Below are positions 1 to 8,226 of a DNA stretch of 64,000 bases, piece after piece; position 1 is the first letter of the stretch; each line of letters begins with the position of its first letter. The stretch spans positions 50,080-114,079 of the forward strand of contig NZ_JBNAGK010000017.1 in NCBI RefSeq assembly GCF_049803835.1, given 5' to 3'. The DNA is from Pacificoceanicola sp049803835. GTDB taxonomy: Bacteria > Pseudomonadota > Alphaproteobacteria > Rhodobacterales > Rhodobacteraceae. Under the pieces are notes generated by a model, which did not search any database, was not told the DNA's origin, and saw nothing but the letters and a program-made list of their open reading frames with translations. The translations under genes were made by a program, and so were the position numbers.

Positions 1-355
1 GCTGGCCGGGCTGCGGGGCATCGACGAGGATGTCTGGAAAGCCACCAAGATCGACGGCATCCCCGCCTGGAAAACCTACATCGTCGTGGTGATCCCGATG
101 ATGCGCCCGGTGTTCATCACGACGCTGGTTCTGGTCACCTCCGGCATCATCAAGCTCTATGACCTTGTCATCGCTCAGACCGGCGGCGGCCCCGGCCTTG
201 CGTCCGAAGTGCCCGCCAAATTCGTTTTCGACATGATGTTCGTCTCGCAGAACCTGGCCCAGGGCTTTGCCGCGTCGACCATGATGCTGGTGGCCGTGAT
301 CTTCATCATCATTCCCTGGGCCTACCTGGAATTCGGAGGCAAGAAACATGGCTGA
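1..355 (+). CDS. ABC importer permease, MalF/UgpA type (5' end outside window)
   Basis: This is the C-terminal part of a membrane permease of a carbohydrate-type ABC importer. The frame is already open at base 2, so the gene starts upstream of the window. The first visible residues (LAGLRGIDEDVWKATKIDG, then a VIP) fit the cytoplasmic EAA loop that docks on the ATPase. Hydrophobic segments follow (around ITTLVLVTSGIIKLYDLVI and MMLVAVIFIIIPWAYL). The stop overlaps the ATG of the next permease by 8 bases, so the two are translationally coupled. The substrate cannot be told from this fragment; sugars, polyols or glycerol phosphate are usual for the family. Confidence 0.9.
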   Translation, partial: LAGLRGIDEDVWKATKIDGIPAWKTYIVVVIPMMRPVFITTLVLVTSGIIKLYDLVIAQTGGGPGLASEVPAKFVFDMMFVSQNLAQGFAASTMMLVAVIFIIIPWAYLEFGGKKHG

Positions 356-1265
356 CGTCACCACCAACATGCGGCGGCCCAGCCCGGCGCATGCCTCCGG
401 GCCGAAACCCCGCAGGGCTTTCAGCCGCAAGAACATCATGATCTATAGCGTCCTGTTCGTGCTGGCGATCTATTACCTGCTGCCCTTCTACGTGATGCTG
501 ATGACCTCGCTGAAGGGGTTGGCCGAAATCCGCACCGGCAACATCTTTGCCCCGCCGGTGGAGATCACATTCGAACCCTGGGCCAAGGCCTGGGCCACGG
601 TCTGCACCGGCCTGAATTGTGACGGCCTGTCGCGCGGCTTCTGGAACTCGGTCAAGATCACGGTGCCCTCGGTCTTTTTCTCGATCGCCGTGGCTTCGGT
701 CAACGGCTATGCGCTGTCGATGTGGCGGTTCAAGGGGGCGAATGTCTTCTTCACGATCCTGATCATAGGCGCCTTCATTCCCTATCAGGTGATGATCTAC
801 CCCATCGTCGTGCTGCTGCGGGAAATCGGCCTCTACGGAAATCTCGGCGGTCTGGTGCTGGTGCATACGGTCTTCGGCATGCCGATCCTGACGCTGCTGT
901 TCCGCAACTACTTCTCCTCGGTGCCTGAAGAGTTGTTCAAGGCCGCCCGCGTCGATGGTGCCCGGTTCTGGACCATCTATTTCAAGATCATGTTGCCCAT
1001 GGCGGTGCCGATCTTTGTCGTGGCCGTGATCCTGCAAACCACCGCGATCTGGAACGACTTCCTGTTCGGCGTCATCTACACGCGGCCCGAAAACTACCCG
1101 ATGACGGTTCAGCTGAACAACATCGTCAACTCGGTCACCGGCGTGAAGGAATACAACGTCAACATGGCGGCGACGCTGCTGTCCGGGGTTGTTCCTCTCA
1201 CCATCTACTTTCTCTCTGGCAAGCTCTTCGTGCGCGGCATCGCAGCCGGCGCCGTGAAAGGATAA
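348..1265 (+). CDS. ABC importer permease, MalG/UgpE type
   Basis: Second inner-membrane permease of the importer, 305 aa, the usual size for MalG-type subunits. A short basic N-terminus precedes a first membrane helix near residues 27-48. The EAA loop reads EELFKAARVDGARFWTIYFKIMLP, and the C-terminus (FLSGKLFVRGIAAGAVKG) is characteristic of this family. The ATG is preceded by GGAGG within the end of the upstream gene. It forms an operon with the partial permease and the ATPase, only 4 bases before the latter. The receptor gene is not in the window, so the substrate remains open. Confidence 0.93.
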   Translation: MADVTTNMRRPSPAHASGPKPRRAFSRKNIMIYSVLFVLAIYYLLPFYVMLMTSLKGLAEIRTGNIFAPPVEITFEPWAKAWATVCTGLNCDGLSRGFWNSVKITVPSVFFSIAVASVNGYALSMWRFKGANVFFTILIIGAFIPYQVMIYPIVVLLREIGLYGNLGGLVLVHTVFGMPILTLLFRNYFSSVPEELFKAARVDGARFWTIYFKIMLPMAVPIFVVAVILQTTAIWNDFLFGVIYTRPENYPMTVQLNNIVNSVTGVKEYNVNMAATLLSGVVPLTIYFLSGKLFVRGIAAGAVKG

Positions 1266-1269
1266 CGTC

Positions 1270-2355
<1,086 letters not shown>

Positions 2356-2370
2356 CGCCAGGCAAAAGAG

Positions 2371-2395
2371 ACCGGCGCCGTCCCGCGGTGCCGGT
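2371..2395. terminator. Bidirectional hairpin between convergent genes
   Basis: ACCGGCGCCG pairs with CGGTGCCGGT (9 of 10 pairs) around a short loop and is followed by TTTCCTTC on the plus strand. It sits between the convergent ends of the ABC ATPase gene and an alpha/beta hydrolase gene, so it may stop transcription in both directions. Confidence 0.6.
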
Positions 2396-2400
2396 TTCCT

Positions 2401-3189
2401 TCATGTCCCGGGCAGAAAGCCGGCAACCGCCGCGTTGAAGGCCTCGGGACAGTCGACATTGACCGAATGACCACCGGGCAGATCGGCAATCGCGATCCCG
2501 GAATGCGCCGTTTCCAGCCAGCTGCGCAAAGGCTGGAATTTCCGTTCGTATGATCCGTTGACCAACAGTGTCGGTACAGACAAATCGCCCAGCCGGTCGC
2601 GCAGCGACAGACGTGGCAGCGCCTCCTGCATCAGGACCGCAAGACTCTCCGGGGCCACCCTGTCGGCACTCTCCGAGAGCCTCTGGCGCAGGTCCGGCGG
2701 AAAGCGTCGGGCGTTGGCCGGATGATAGGGCAACTGGCGCAACATGTCCGTGCCCCCCTCCCGGATCTTTGCGACAAGACTGCGCCGGGCTTCGAGCTGC
2801 GCCTCGCTCTCGATCGCGCGCAGCGCCGCATTCGCATTCGTAAAGACAACCCCGGTGCAGGCTTCGGGATAGGCGAGCGCATAGCCCAGTACGACCCCGG
2901 CGCCAAAACTCTGGCCGCACAGATGCCAGCGCGGGATGCCGAGCGTCACCCGTATCTGGTCGAGCGCCGTGATGATCCTGTCGGGGTGCGCCTGCTCGGG
3001 CAGCTGCGGTGCGGGGCTTTGGCCGTGTCCGGGCAGATCGACCCGGATCAGCCTGAACTGCCCGGCGAGGGCAAGGTTCGGCTGCCAGATGTCGCGGTTG
3101 ACCAGCAGCCCATGCACCATGAGCAGAGGCGGCAACCCGGTGTCGGGCGCCGCCTCGTAGGCCAGAGTCGTTGGGGGGACCGTGTTCAA
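2401..3189 (-). CDS. Alpha/beta hydrolase, enol-lactonase/MenH-like
   Basis: Cytoplasmic serine hydrolase, 262 aa, without signal peptide. The oxyanion motif is MVHGLLVNRDIW, the nucleophile elbow is CGQSFGAG, and the catalytic His is in PGGHSVNVDCPEAF near the C-terminus. This architecture is shared by 3-oxoadipate enol-lactonases, MenH-type lyases and C-C bond hydrolases of aromatic catabolism. The gene overlaps the stop of the next upstream hydrolase by 4 bases, so both are co-transcribed. Substrate unknown; nearby genes suggest an ester, lactone or ring-cleavage product. Confidence 0.8.
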   Translation of the reverse strand: MNTVPPTTLAYEAAPDTGLPPLLMVHGLLVNRDIWQPNLALAGQFRLIRVDLPGHGQSPAPQLPEQAHPDRIITALDQIRVTLGIPRWHLCGQSFGAGVVLGYALAYPEACTGVVFTNANAALRAIESEAQLEARRSLVAKIREGGTDMLRQLPYHPANARRFPPDLRQRLSESADRVAPESLAVLMQEALPRLSLRDRLGDLSVPTLLVNGSYERKFQPLRSWLETAHSGIAIADLPGGHSVNVDCPEAFNAAVAGFLPGT

Positions 3190-3890
3190 ATCAAGGACCG
3201 TGCTTGCAGCCAGTCCTGTACCGTCCGGCCGACCGCCTCGGGCTGTTCGAAAGGCAGAAGGTGACCCGCTCCGTCAATCACCACGGATGTCGCGTCGGGG
3301 ATATGCTCCGCGATGGCGTCATGCACCGCCCTGGTGGACAGGTGGTCTTCATCGCCGGTGATCAGCAGCACCGGAAAGGGAAATGCGCCGATATAGGCTG
3401 TCGCGTCGGGGCGGTGCAGCAGCGCGAGGTTCTGCCGTTCGTGCACTTCGGGACCGCAGTCGATGACCATCTGGCGGATGCCCGCCACAAGGGTGTCATC
3501 CCGTGCGCCCGCCTTGGACACGACCTTTGGCGCCCAAGTCTGCGCATAGCGGGTCATATCCGCATTGGCCGCGTCGATGCGCGATTGCCGATGGTCCAGC
3601 TCGTTCGGTCCGGGGCCTTCGGCGCTGGTGCTTGAGAGGATCATCGCCTTGATCCGGTCAGGGGCCTGCCGCCCCATCTCCATCGCCACGCGCCCGCCCA
3701 TGGAATGCGCGATCACGAACAGGTCGCCGGTTGTCGTGGCCAGAGCGCGACTGGCCATTTGCTCCAGTGTCGCGTCAATGGTCGTGTCCGCGACATGAAC
3801 CCCGTCCACATGCGGGCGCAGCGTTTCGGCGACAGGGGCCCAAGTGCGGGCGTCCGACATGATACCGGGAATGGTGACAAGCGTGACCAT
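3186..3890 (-). CDS. Alpha/beta hydrolase
   Basis: A second, divergent alpha/beta hydrolase of 234 aa. The Ser nucleophile is in VIAHSMGGR, the acid in TGDEDHLS and the His in DGAGHLLPFEQPEA, a complete triad. I place the start at MVTLVTIPGIMSD, where the fold begins; an ATG 21 bases further upstream would add MRRLEFP. It is followed by a 4-base overlap with the other hydrolase. There is no secretion signal. Function beyond ester or C-C hydrolysis cannot be assigned. Confidence 0.78.
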   Translation of the reverse strand: MVTLVTIPGIMSDARTWAPVAETLRPHVDGVHVADTTIDATLEQMASRALATTTGDLFVIAHSMGGRVAMEMGRQAPDRIKAMILSSTSAEGPGPNELDHRQSRIDAANADMTRYAQTWAPKVVSKAGARDDTLVAGIRQMVIDCGPEVHERQNLALLHRPDATAYIGAFPFPVLLITGDEDHLSTRAVHDAIAEHIPDATSVVIDGAGHLLPFEQPEAVGRTVQDWLQARSLI

Positions 3891-3999
3891 CGGGAATTCC
3901 AATCTTCTCAAAGCGTCAATCGAGGTTTCGGCCCCGATGCTATCAGTGCTCCGATCCGATCAGAACCCGATCAAAGGTTAGTACAGACCCAACACAAAG

Positions 4000-4028
4000 G
4001 CCCCCGGCGCGGGAGGAGCACCGGGGGC
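4000..4028 (-). terminator. Hairpin downstream of the TTT receptor gene
   Basis: GCCCCCGG and CCGGGGGC form a perfect 8-base-pair stem with a 13-base loop. Read on the minus strand it is followed by CCTTTGTGTT. It lies about 50 bases past the stop of the tripartite tricarboxylate receptor gene. Confidence 0.55.
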
Positions 4029-4079
4029 GGGGGGCGGGCGTGGCAAAGCCTCACCCGACCGAAGGGATGTCAGGTCAGA

Positions 4080-5060
4080 TCACTTGATCCCGGCGGCTTC
4101 GAGGCCCTTGACCGCAAGCGCGTCGAGTTTCCGGGCGAAGACCTCGTACTCGTCCGGCCCAAGGAAACGCGGAACAACCCCGGACAATGCCTCGTACTCC
4201 TTGAATTCCGGGGAATTCACCGCTTCCTGCAAGCCCGCCGCCAGTTTCTGCTTGATCTCGTCCGGAACGCCCGCCGGGGCGACGAGGCCGCGGATCTGCT
4301 GCCAGTCGGTGTCCACCTCATAGCCCAGTTCGGTGTAGGTCGGCGCATCGGGCAGGGCGGGGTTGCGCTGGTCTGACAACACGCCGATCACCCGGACACG
4401 GCCTGCCTCGACGAATTCGCGCAGCGAGCCGGCATTGGCCGATCCGACATCCACATGGCCTCCCAGCACGTTGGCGATGGTGTCCGCCGTGTTGTTGTAC
4501 CCGACCCAGTTGATGTCGATCCCGGCGGCATTGGTGGCCAGTTCCGACGCCACGTTCGAGACCGAGCCGATAGACCCGAAGCCACCCACGTTCGGCACGG
4601 AACCGGAGGCTTTCATGGCGACGACGAAATCGTCGAAGGACTGGTACGGGCTCTCCGCGGATACGAACAGCATGTAGCTGTCTTGTTGCAGCATGGCGAT
4701 CCAGTCGAAATCGTCGACGGAAAACACACCGGCCAGGCTGGTCTTCATCGCGGTGAACTGGGTCAGCGTGTTGACGCCCAGCGTGTAGCCATCAGGTTCC
4801 GCTGCCTTGACGATGGTCATCTGGGTCGCCCCGCCGCCGCCCGGCTTGTTGATCACGACGACCTCCTGGCCGAACACCGGCTCGGCGGCGCGGGCAAGGT
4901 TGCGCGCGAGGATGTCGGTAGGCCCACCCGGACCGTTCGGAATGACGATTTCGATGGTCTTGCTCGGCCAGCTGGTAGCGTCCTCGGCGCCTGACGTGGT
5001 AGCGATGACGACGACGCCTGCAGCAACGCAAGTGCCGCGCAAAAAAGATTGTAGTCTCAT
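4080..5060 (-). CDS. TTT-family solute receptor (Bug/TctC type), orphan
   Basis: Periplasmic binding protein of the tripartite tricarboxylate transporter family, 326 aa. The start at MRLQSFLRG is supported by GGGGGAAG upstream and begins a signal peptide ending near TTSGAEDATS. The mature part opens with the family hallmark (PSKTIEIVIPNGPGGPTDILAR) and continues with INKPGGGGATQ. No TctA or TctB gene is adjacent, so it must use membrane subunits encoded elsewhere, possibly those at 18.4-20.4 kb. Ligands in the family are carboxylates and aromatic acids. Two TTGTATACAA-like boxes lie in its promoter region (5081-5148). Confidence 0.88.
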   Translation of the reverse strand: MRLQSFLRGTCVAAGVVVIATTSGAEDATSWPSKTIEIVIPNGPGGPTDILARNLARAAEPVFGQEVVVINKPGGGGATQMTIVKAAEPDGYTLGVNTLTQFTAMKTSLAGVFSVDDFDWIAMLQQDSYMLFVSAESPYQSFDDFVVAMKASGSVPNVGGFGSIGSVSNVASELATNAAGIDINWVGYNNTADTIANVLGGHVDVGSANAGSLREFVEAGRVRVIGVLSDQRNPALPDAPTYTELGYEVDTDWQQIRGLVAPAGVPDEIKQKLAAGLQEAVNSPEFKEYEALSGVVPRFLGPDEYEVFARKLDALAVKGLEAAGIK

Positions 5061-5080
5061 TGATCTTCCCCCTGACATTA

Positions 5081-5148
5081 ATGCATACAATTTCACATTG
5101 AGTGCAGTCACAGGCTCAATCGAAAACGAAGCACTTTGTAGTATACAA
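5081..5148. promoter_or_regulatory. Two imperfect TTGTATACAA-type boxes before the orphan TTT receptor
   Basis: TAGTATACAA at 5139-5148 differs at one position, and ATGCATACAA at 5081-5090 at two, from the perfect TTGTATACAA palindromes at 58623 and 59528. They lie 21 and 79 bases upstream of the receptor start. FCD-type GntR regulators use such palindromes. A role for the regulator encoded at 58825 is inference. Confidence 0.4.
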
Positions 5149-5336
5149 TTGGTTAGAGCTGGTGACATGGATACTTTCGGCAGAAATTCTCATGTTCCGT
5201 TGCTATACACGGCCCTGCATTCCATAATGTTCGTGACGTAATTGGCTGCATGAATGTTGCATCTTCTTCAAAGATTGATGCCTTCGATACTGCGCTGCCG
5301 ATGAACGGCTCAACACAACGAACTGGGAGAACCGAT

Positions 5337-6062
5337 ATGCAATCCGGTAAGGAAGGTCGCGCTTTTGTTCTTGTCCATGGGGCAGGTCACGGTGGGTGGA
5401 TGTGGAAAAAGGTCAGGGACCAGTTGCACGCCCGGGGACATCGGGTGTTCACGCCCACGCTGACCGGACTGGGCGAACGCTCGCACCTGATGAGCGGTGA
5501 CATCACGCTGCAGACCCATATCGACGACGTGGTTAACGTCTTCAGATGGGAAGATCTCAGCGACGCGGTTCTGGTTGGCCATTCCTACGCCGGGTGGGTC
5601 GTGAGCGGTGCGATGGAGCATGTCGAAGACCGGGTTTCCGGGATTGTCTACCTTGACGCCTTCCTGCCGGATGACGGCCAGCGCGGCGTGGACTTTCTGA
5701 ACAAGCAGCAGACCGCCGCCTTCGAAGAGGCACAGGCCAAGGGGGAAGTCTCACGCCCGGGACCGAATTCGAAGGCGCTGCGCATCCAGTCCGAAGCGGA
5801 TGCGGCCTGGGTCGATACCAGGATCACCCCGCAGCCCATCGGCGTGTCCCTTCAGGCCCTCGAGCTCACCGGCGCCCGCGACCGCGTGGCAAAGAAACTC
5901 TATGTCCGGGCACCGCTGTTTCCGCAACCGCGGTTCGACGCGGCGCTGGACCGGTGCCAGGCCGACGCGAGCTGGAAAACCATCGTCATGGAGAACTGTG
6001 GACACGATCCGATGATCGACGATCCGGACAGCGTGGTTGCCATGCTCGAGGACATGCTGTGA
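5337..6062 (+). CDS. Alpha/beta hydrolase, plant SABP2/hydroxynitrile-lyase-like esterase
   Basis: A 241-aa hydrolase whose N-terminal motif VLVHGAGHGGWMW matches the HGxxHGxWxW signature of the SABP2/methylesterase/hydroxynitrile lyase group. Members hydrolyse methyl esters such as methyl salicylate or methyl-IAA. Ser83 is the nucleophile in LVGHSYAG, and His223 sits in MENCGHDPM. The ATG at 5337 has GGGAGA seven bases upstream and fits the family N-terminus better than the first in-frame ATG at 5250. It is divergent from the TTT receptor and overlaps the next gene by GTGA. The substrate is not known. Confidence 0.8.
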   Translation: MQSGKEGRAFVLVHGAGHGGWMWKKVRDQLHARGHRVFTPTLTGLGERSHLMSGDITLQTHIDDVVNVFRWEDLSDAVLVGHSYAGWVVSGAMEHVEDRVSGIVYLDAFLPDDGQRGVDFLNKQQTAAFEEAQAKGEVSRPGPNSKALRIQSEADAAWVDTRITPQPIGVSLQALELTGARDRVAKKLYVRAPLFPQPRFDAALDRCQADASWKTIVMENCGHDPMIDDPDSVVAMLEDML

Positions 6063-6751
6063 GCCAGCCGATCACCATTCTGGCTCCGGCGGCCTTTGCG
6101 TCGGCGCTGAACCTTCTGGCGCAGGACATGGAGCCGGGGCTGGTGACATTTACCTTCGGCCCTGCCACCGGTCCCGCGCCGAACAGCATCACAAGCCGGT
6201 TGGAAGCCGGCGAGCGCTTCGACCTCGTCATCCTTCCGGTGGCCCTGGTGGACAAGGAGATCGCGGCAGGGCGGTTGAGCGGTGCTCCGGTGCCCGTCTT
6301 TGCCTCGACCGTCGCCTTTTGTGTATCGGAAGGGGCCGCAGTCCCGGACCTGTCGACTGAGGCGGGCCTGTGGCAGACGCTGTCGGACGCGGCCACCATC
6401 GGCCTGTCGGCGGCAGGAAGCGGCGCGTTTTTCCGTGACCGCCTGGTGCCACGCTCGGGGCTGGGCGAGGCCCTGTCGGCCAAGCTGCGGACGATCACGG
6501 ACCGCCCTGTCGGACAGGCCGTGGCTGAAGGGCTGGTCGCGCTCGGGTTCCAACAGAAAGCAGAGCTTCTGGAGGTGGGCGGGATCACCGTGACTGACGA
6601 CCTTCCGGATCTGGCCCGAAACGACACCTGGCTTGCCCTGGTTCAGGGCGCGGATGGCCAGCACACCGCCGCCGATGCACTGGCCGAACACCTGCGGTCG
6701 ACGCGGGCGCGGGACATCCTGATAGCGCATGGCTTGACTCCGGCCACCTGA
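6059..6751 (+). CDS. ModA-like periplasmic-binding-fold protein without signal peptide
   Basis: A 230-aa protein with the type-II binding-protein fold of molybdate receptors: ITILAPAAFASALNLLA at the start, RLEAGERFDLVILP in the middle and a C-terminus like LRSTRARDILIAHGLTPAT. The GTG start overlaps the stop of the upstream esterase (GTGA), so the genes are coupled. Unlike true ModA it starts directly with the first beta strand and shows no signal peptide or lipobox. No ModB or ModC genes are near. It may be a cytoplasmic ligand-sensing protein rather than a transporter part. Confidence 0.7.
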   Translation: MSQPITILAPAAFASALNLLAQDMEPGLVTFTFGPATGPAPNSITSRLEAGERFDLVILPVALVDKEIAAGRLSGAPVPVFASTVAFCVSEGAAVPDLSTEAGLWQTLSDAATIGLSAAGSGAFFRDRLVPRSGLGEALSAKLRTITDRPVGQAVAEGLVALGFQQKAELLEVGGITVTDDLPDLARNDTWLALVQGADGQHTAADALAEHLRSTRARDILIAHGLTPAT

Positions 6752-6761
6752 CGGCAAAAGC

Positions 6762-6790
6762 CCCTGCCAGGACGCGAAATCCCGGCAGGG
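6762..6790. terminator. Hairpin between convergent genes
   Basis: CCCTGCC at 6762-6768 pairs perfectly with GGCAGGG at 6784-6790 and is followed by TTTGTG on the plus strand. It separates the ModA-like gene from the convergent acyl-CoA dehydrogenase gene. Confidence 0.6.
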
Positions 6791-6801
6791 TTTGTGCCCG
6801 G

Positions 6802-7968
6802 CTATTCCGCCGCGCTGGCCCGGGGGGCGCGCTGGTCGAAACGGCGCTCGAAGATCCCCTCGGCGATGCGGTTCTTCATGATCTCGACCGAGCCGCCCGC
6901 GATCATCCAGCCCCGTGTCCGGCGCAGGCAGTATTGCGCCGTGCTTTCGCTGGAAAAACCCAGTCCGCCGAGGATCTGCACGGCTTCGTTCGCTGCAAAG
7001 TAACCCGCCTCGTTGCAGGCCAGCTTGGCCAGCGCCGTTTCATGCGCGGAAGGCAATCCATCGCCTGCGTTCACCGCGGCCCGCATCAGCAGCAGCTGCG
7101 CCGACTCCAGTTTCAAAGCCATCTCGGCGAATTTCCATTGCAGGCCCTGGAACTCGCAGAGCGGCCGCCCGAACTGCTTGCGCGTCAGGGCGTGCTCCCG
7201 CGCGAGGTTGAAGGCATGCCGCCCCACGGCCACAGCCCGCGCGGCGTTGCCAAGCCGTTCGACGTTGAACCCCGCGATCTGTTTCTTGAAGCCGCCTTCG
7301 CCCAGAAGGACGTTTTCCTTGGGAATGCGCACGTCGTCGAAATAGAGCTGGCACCAGTCCTCGCCGTTCATGAAGGTGGAGGGTTTGCCAACCTCGAAGC
7401 CCGGCGTGCCGCGCTCGATCAGAACCGATCCGATGCCGCCGGTGCCGGGTCCGAAGCGGACATAGACCAGGAACAGATCGGCAAGACCGCTGTGCGTGCC
7501 GAAAATCTTGGTGCCGTTGATGACGTAGTCATCCCCGTCCTGAACCGCCCGTGTCGTCAGCTCTGTGACGGCAGACCCTGCGCCGGGCTCGGACATCCCC
7601 AAGGATATCAGTGTCTTGCCCGCCAAGATGCCCGGCAGATAGAGCGCTTTCTGCTCCGGCGTCGCGTATTCGACAAAGGTCCTGACCGGGCCGAAGTTGG
7701 CGGCTTGGACCACGTCTCCTGATTTCGGGCAGACTTCGGCCACCGCTTGCAGGGCGATAATGGCTTCGACAAGCGACCCGCCGGCGCCGCCGTCCGCCTC
7801 GTCGAAGAGCAGCCCCAACAGGCCGATGTCCGCGAGCCGCTCGGCCACGTCCCACGGATAGTTATCCGACGCGGCGCGTTCCGCCGCTCCCGGCGCCAGC
7901 TCTGTTTGCGCAAAGCGGCTGACCGTTTCGTGGAACGCCCGCTGTTCCGCGTTCAGATTGAAGTCCAT
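6802..7968 (-). CDS. Acyl-CoA dehydrogenase family flavoprotein
   Basis: A 388-aa protein with the three ACAD domains: an N-terminal helical bundle (MDFNLNAEQRAFHETVSRFA), a middle flavin-contact region (LGMSEPGAGSAVTELTTRA, then VINGTKIFGTHSGLADL) and a C-terminal domain with ARKQFG-like ALTRKQFGRPLCEFQGLQWKFAEM. At the usual position of the catalytic Glu (YEGT in short-chain enzymes) the sequence reads MIAGGSVEIMKNRIAEG, so the canonical base is absent. The base may lie elsewhere, as in isovaleryl-CoA dehydrogenase, or the reaction may differ. It stands alone between two hairpins and its substrate is unknown. Confidence 0.85.
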   Translation of the reverse strand: MDFNLNAEQRAFHETVSRFAQTELAPGAAERAASDNYPWDVAERLADIGLLGLLFDEADGGAGGSLVEAIIALQAVAEVCPKSGDVVQAANFGPVRTFVEYATPEQKALYLPGILAGKTLISLGMSEPGAGSAVTELTTRAVQDGDDYVINGTKIFGTHSGLADLFLVYVRFGPGTGGIGSVLIERGTPGFEVGKPSTFMNGEDWCQLYFDDVRIPKENVLLGEGGFKKQIAGFNVERLGNAARAVAVGRHAFNLAREHALTRKQFGRPLCEFQGLQWKFAEMALKLESAQLLLMRAAVNAGDGLPSAHETALAKLACNEAGYFAANEAVQILGGLGFSSESTAQYCLRRTRGWMIAGGSVEIMKNRIAEGIFERRFDQRAPRASAAE

Positions 7969-8168
7969 CCGGTGAAACCCTCCCTATGTGATGGTCGCCA
8001 ATCTAGCGCAGGTCCGGGAGGATCAGGACTGACCAAGAGTCAGCGTTGCGAAACAAAAACTTGTGCATGCGCCGGTGGAAGGCCGATAGCCGGACAGATC
8101 GCCAGAGTGACCCGCCTCGGCAGTCGGGGTAGTCTTCCGTCCCGGCCCGCGTCGCGGCCTCCGACAAA

Positions 8169-8189
8169 CCCGGGGCTGTGCGCCCCGGG
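8169..8189 (-). terminator. Hairpin terminator downstream of ggt
   Basis: CCCGGGGC and GCCCCGGG form a perfect 8-base stem with a 5-base loop. On the minus strand it is followed by TTTGTCGG. It lies about 40 bases past the stop of the gamma-glutamyltransferase gene. Confidence 0.6.
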
Positions 8190-8226
8190 AACGGTCCGTG
8201 ATCTCTTCCAGCGCTTGCAGGGCGGG

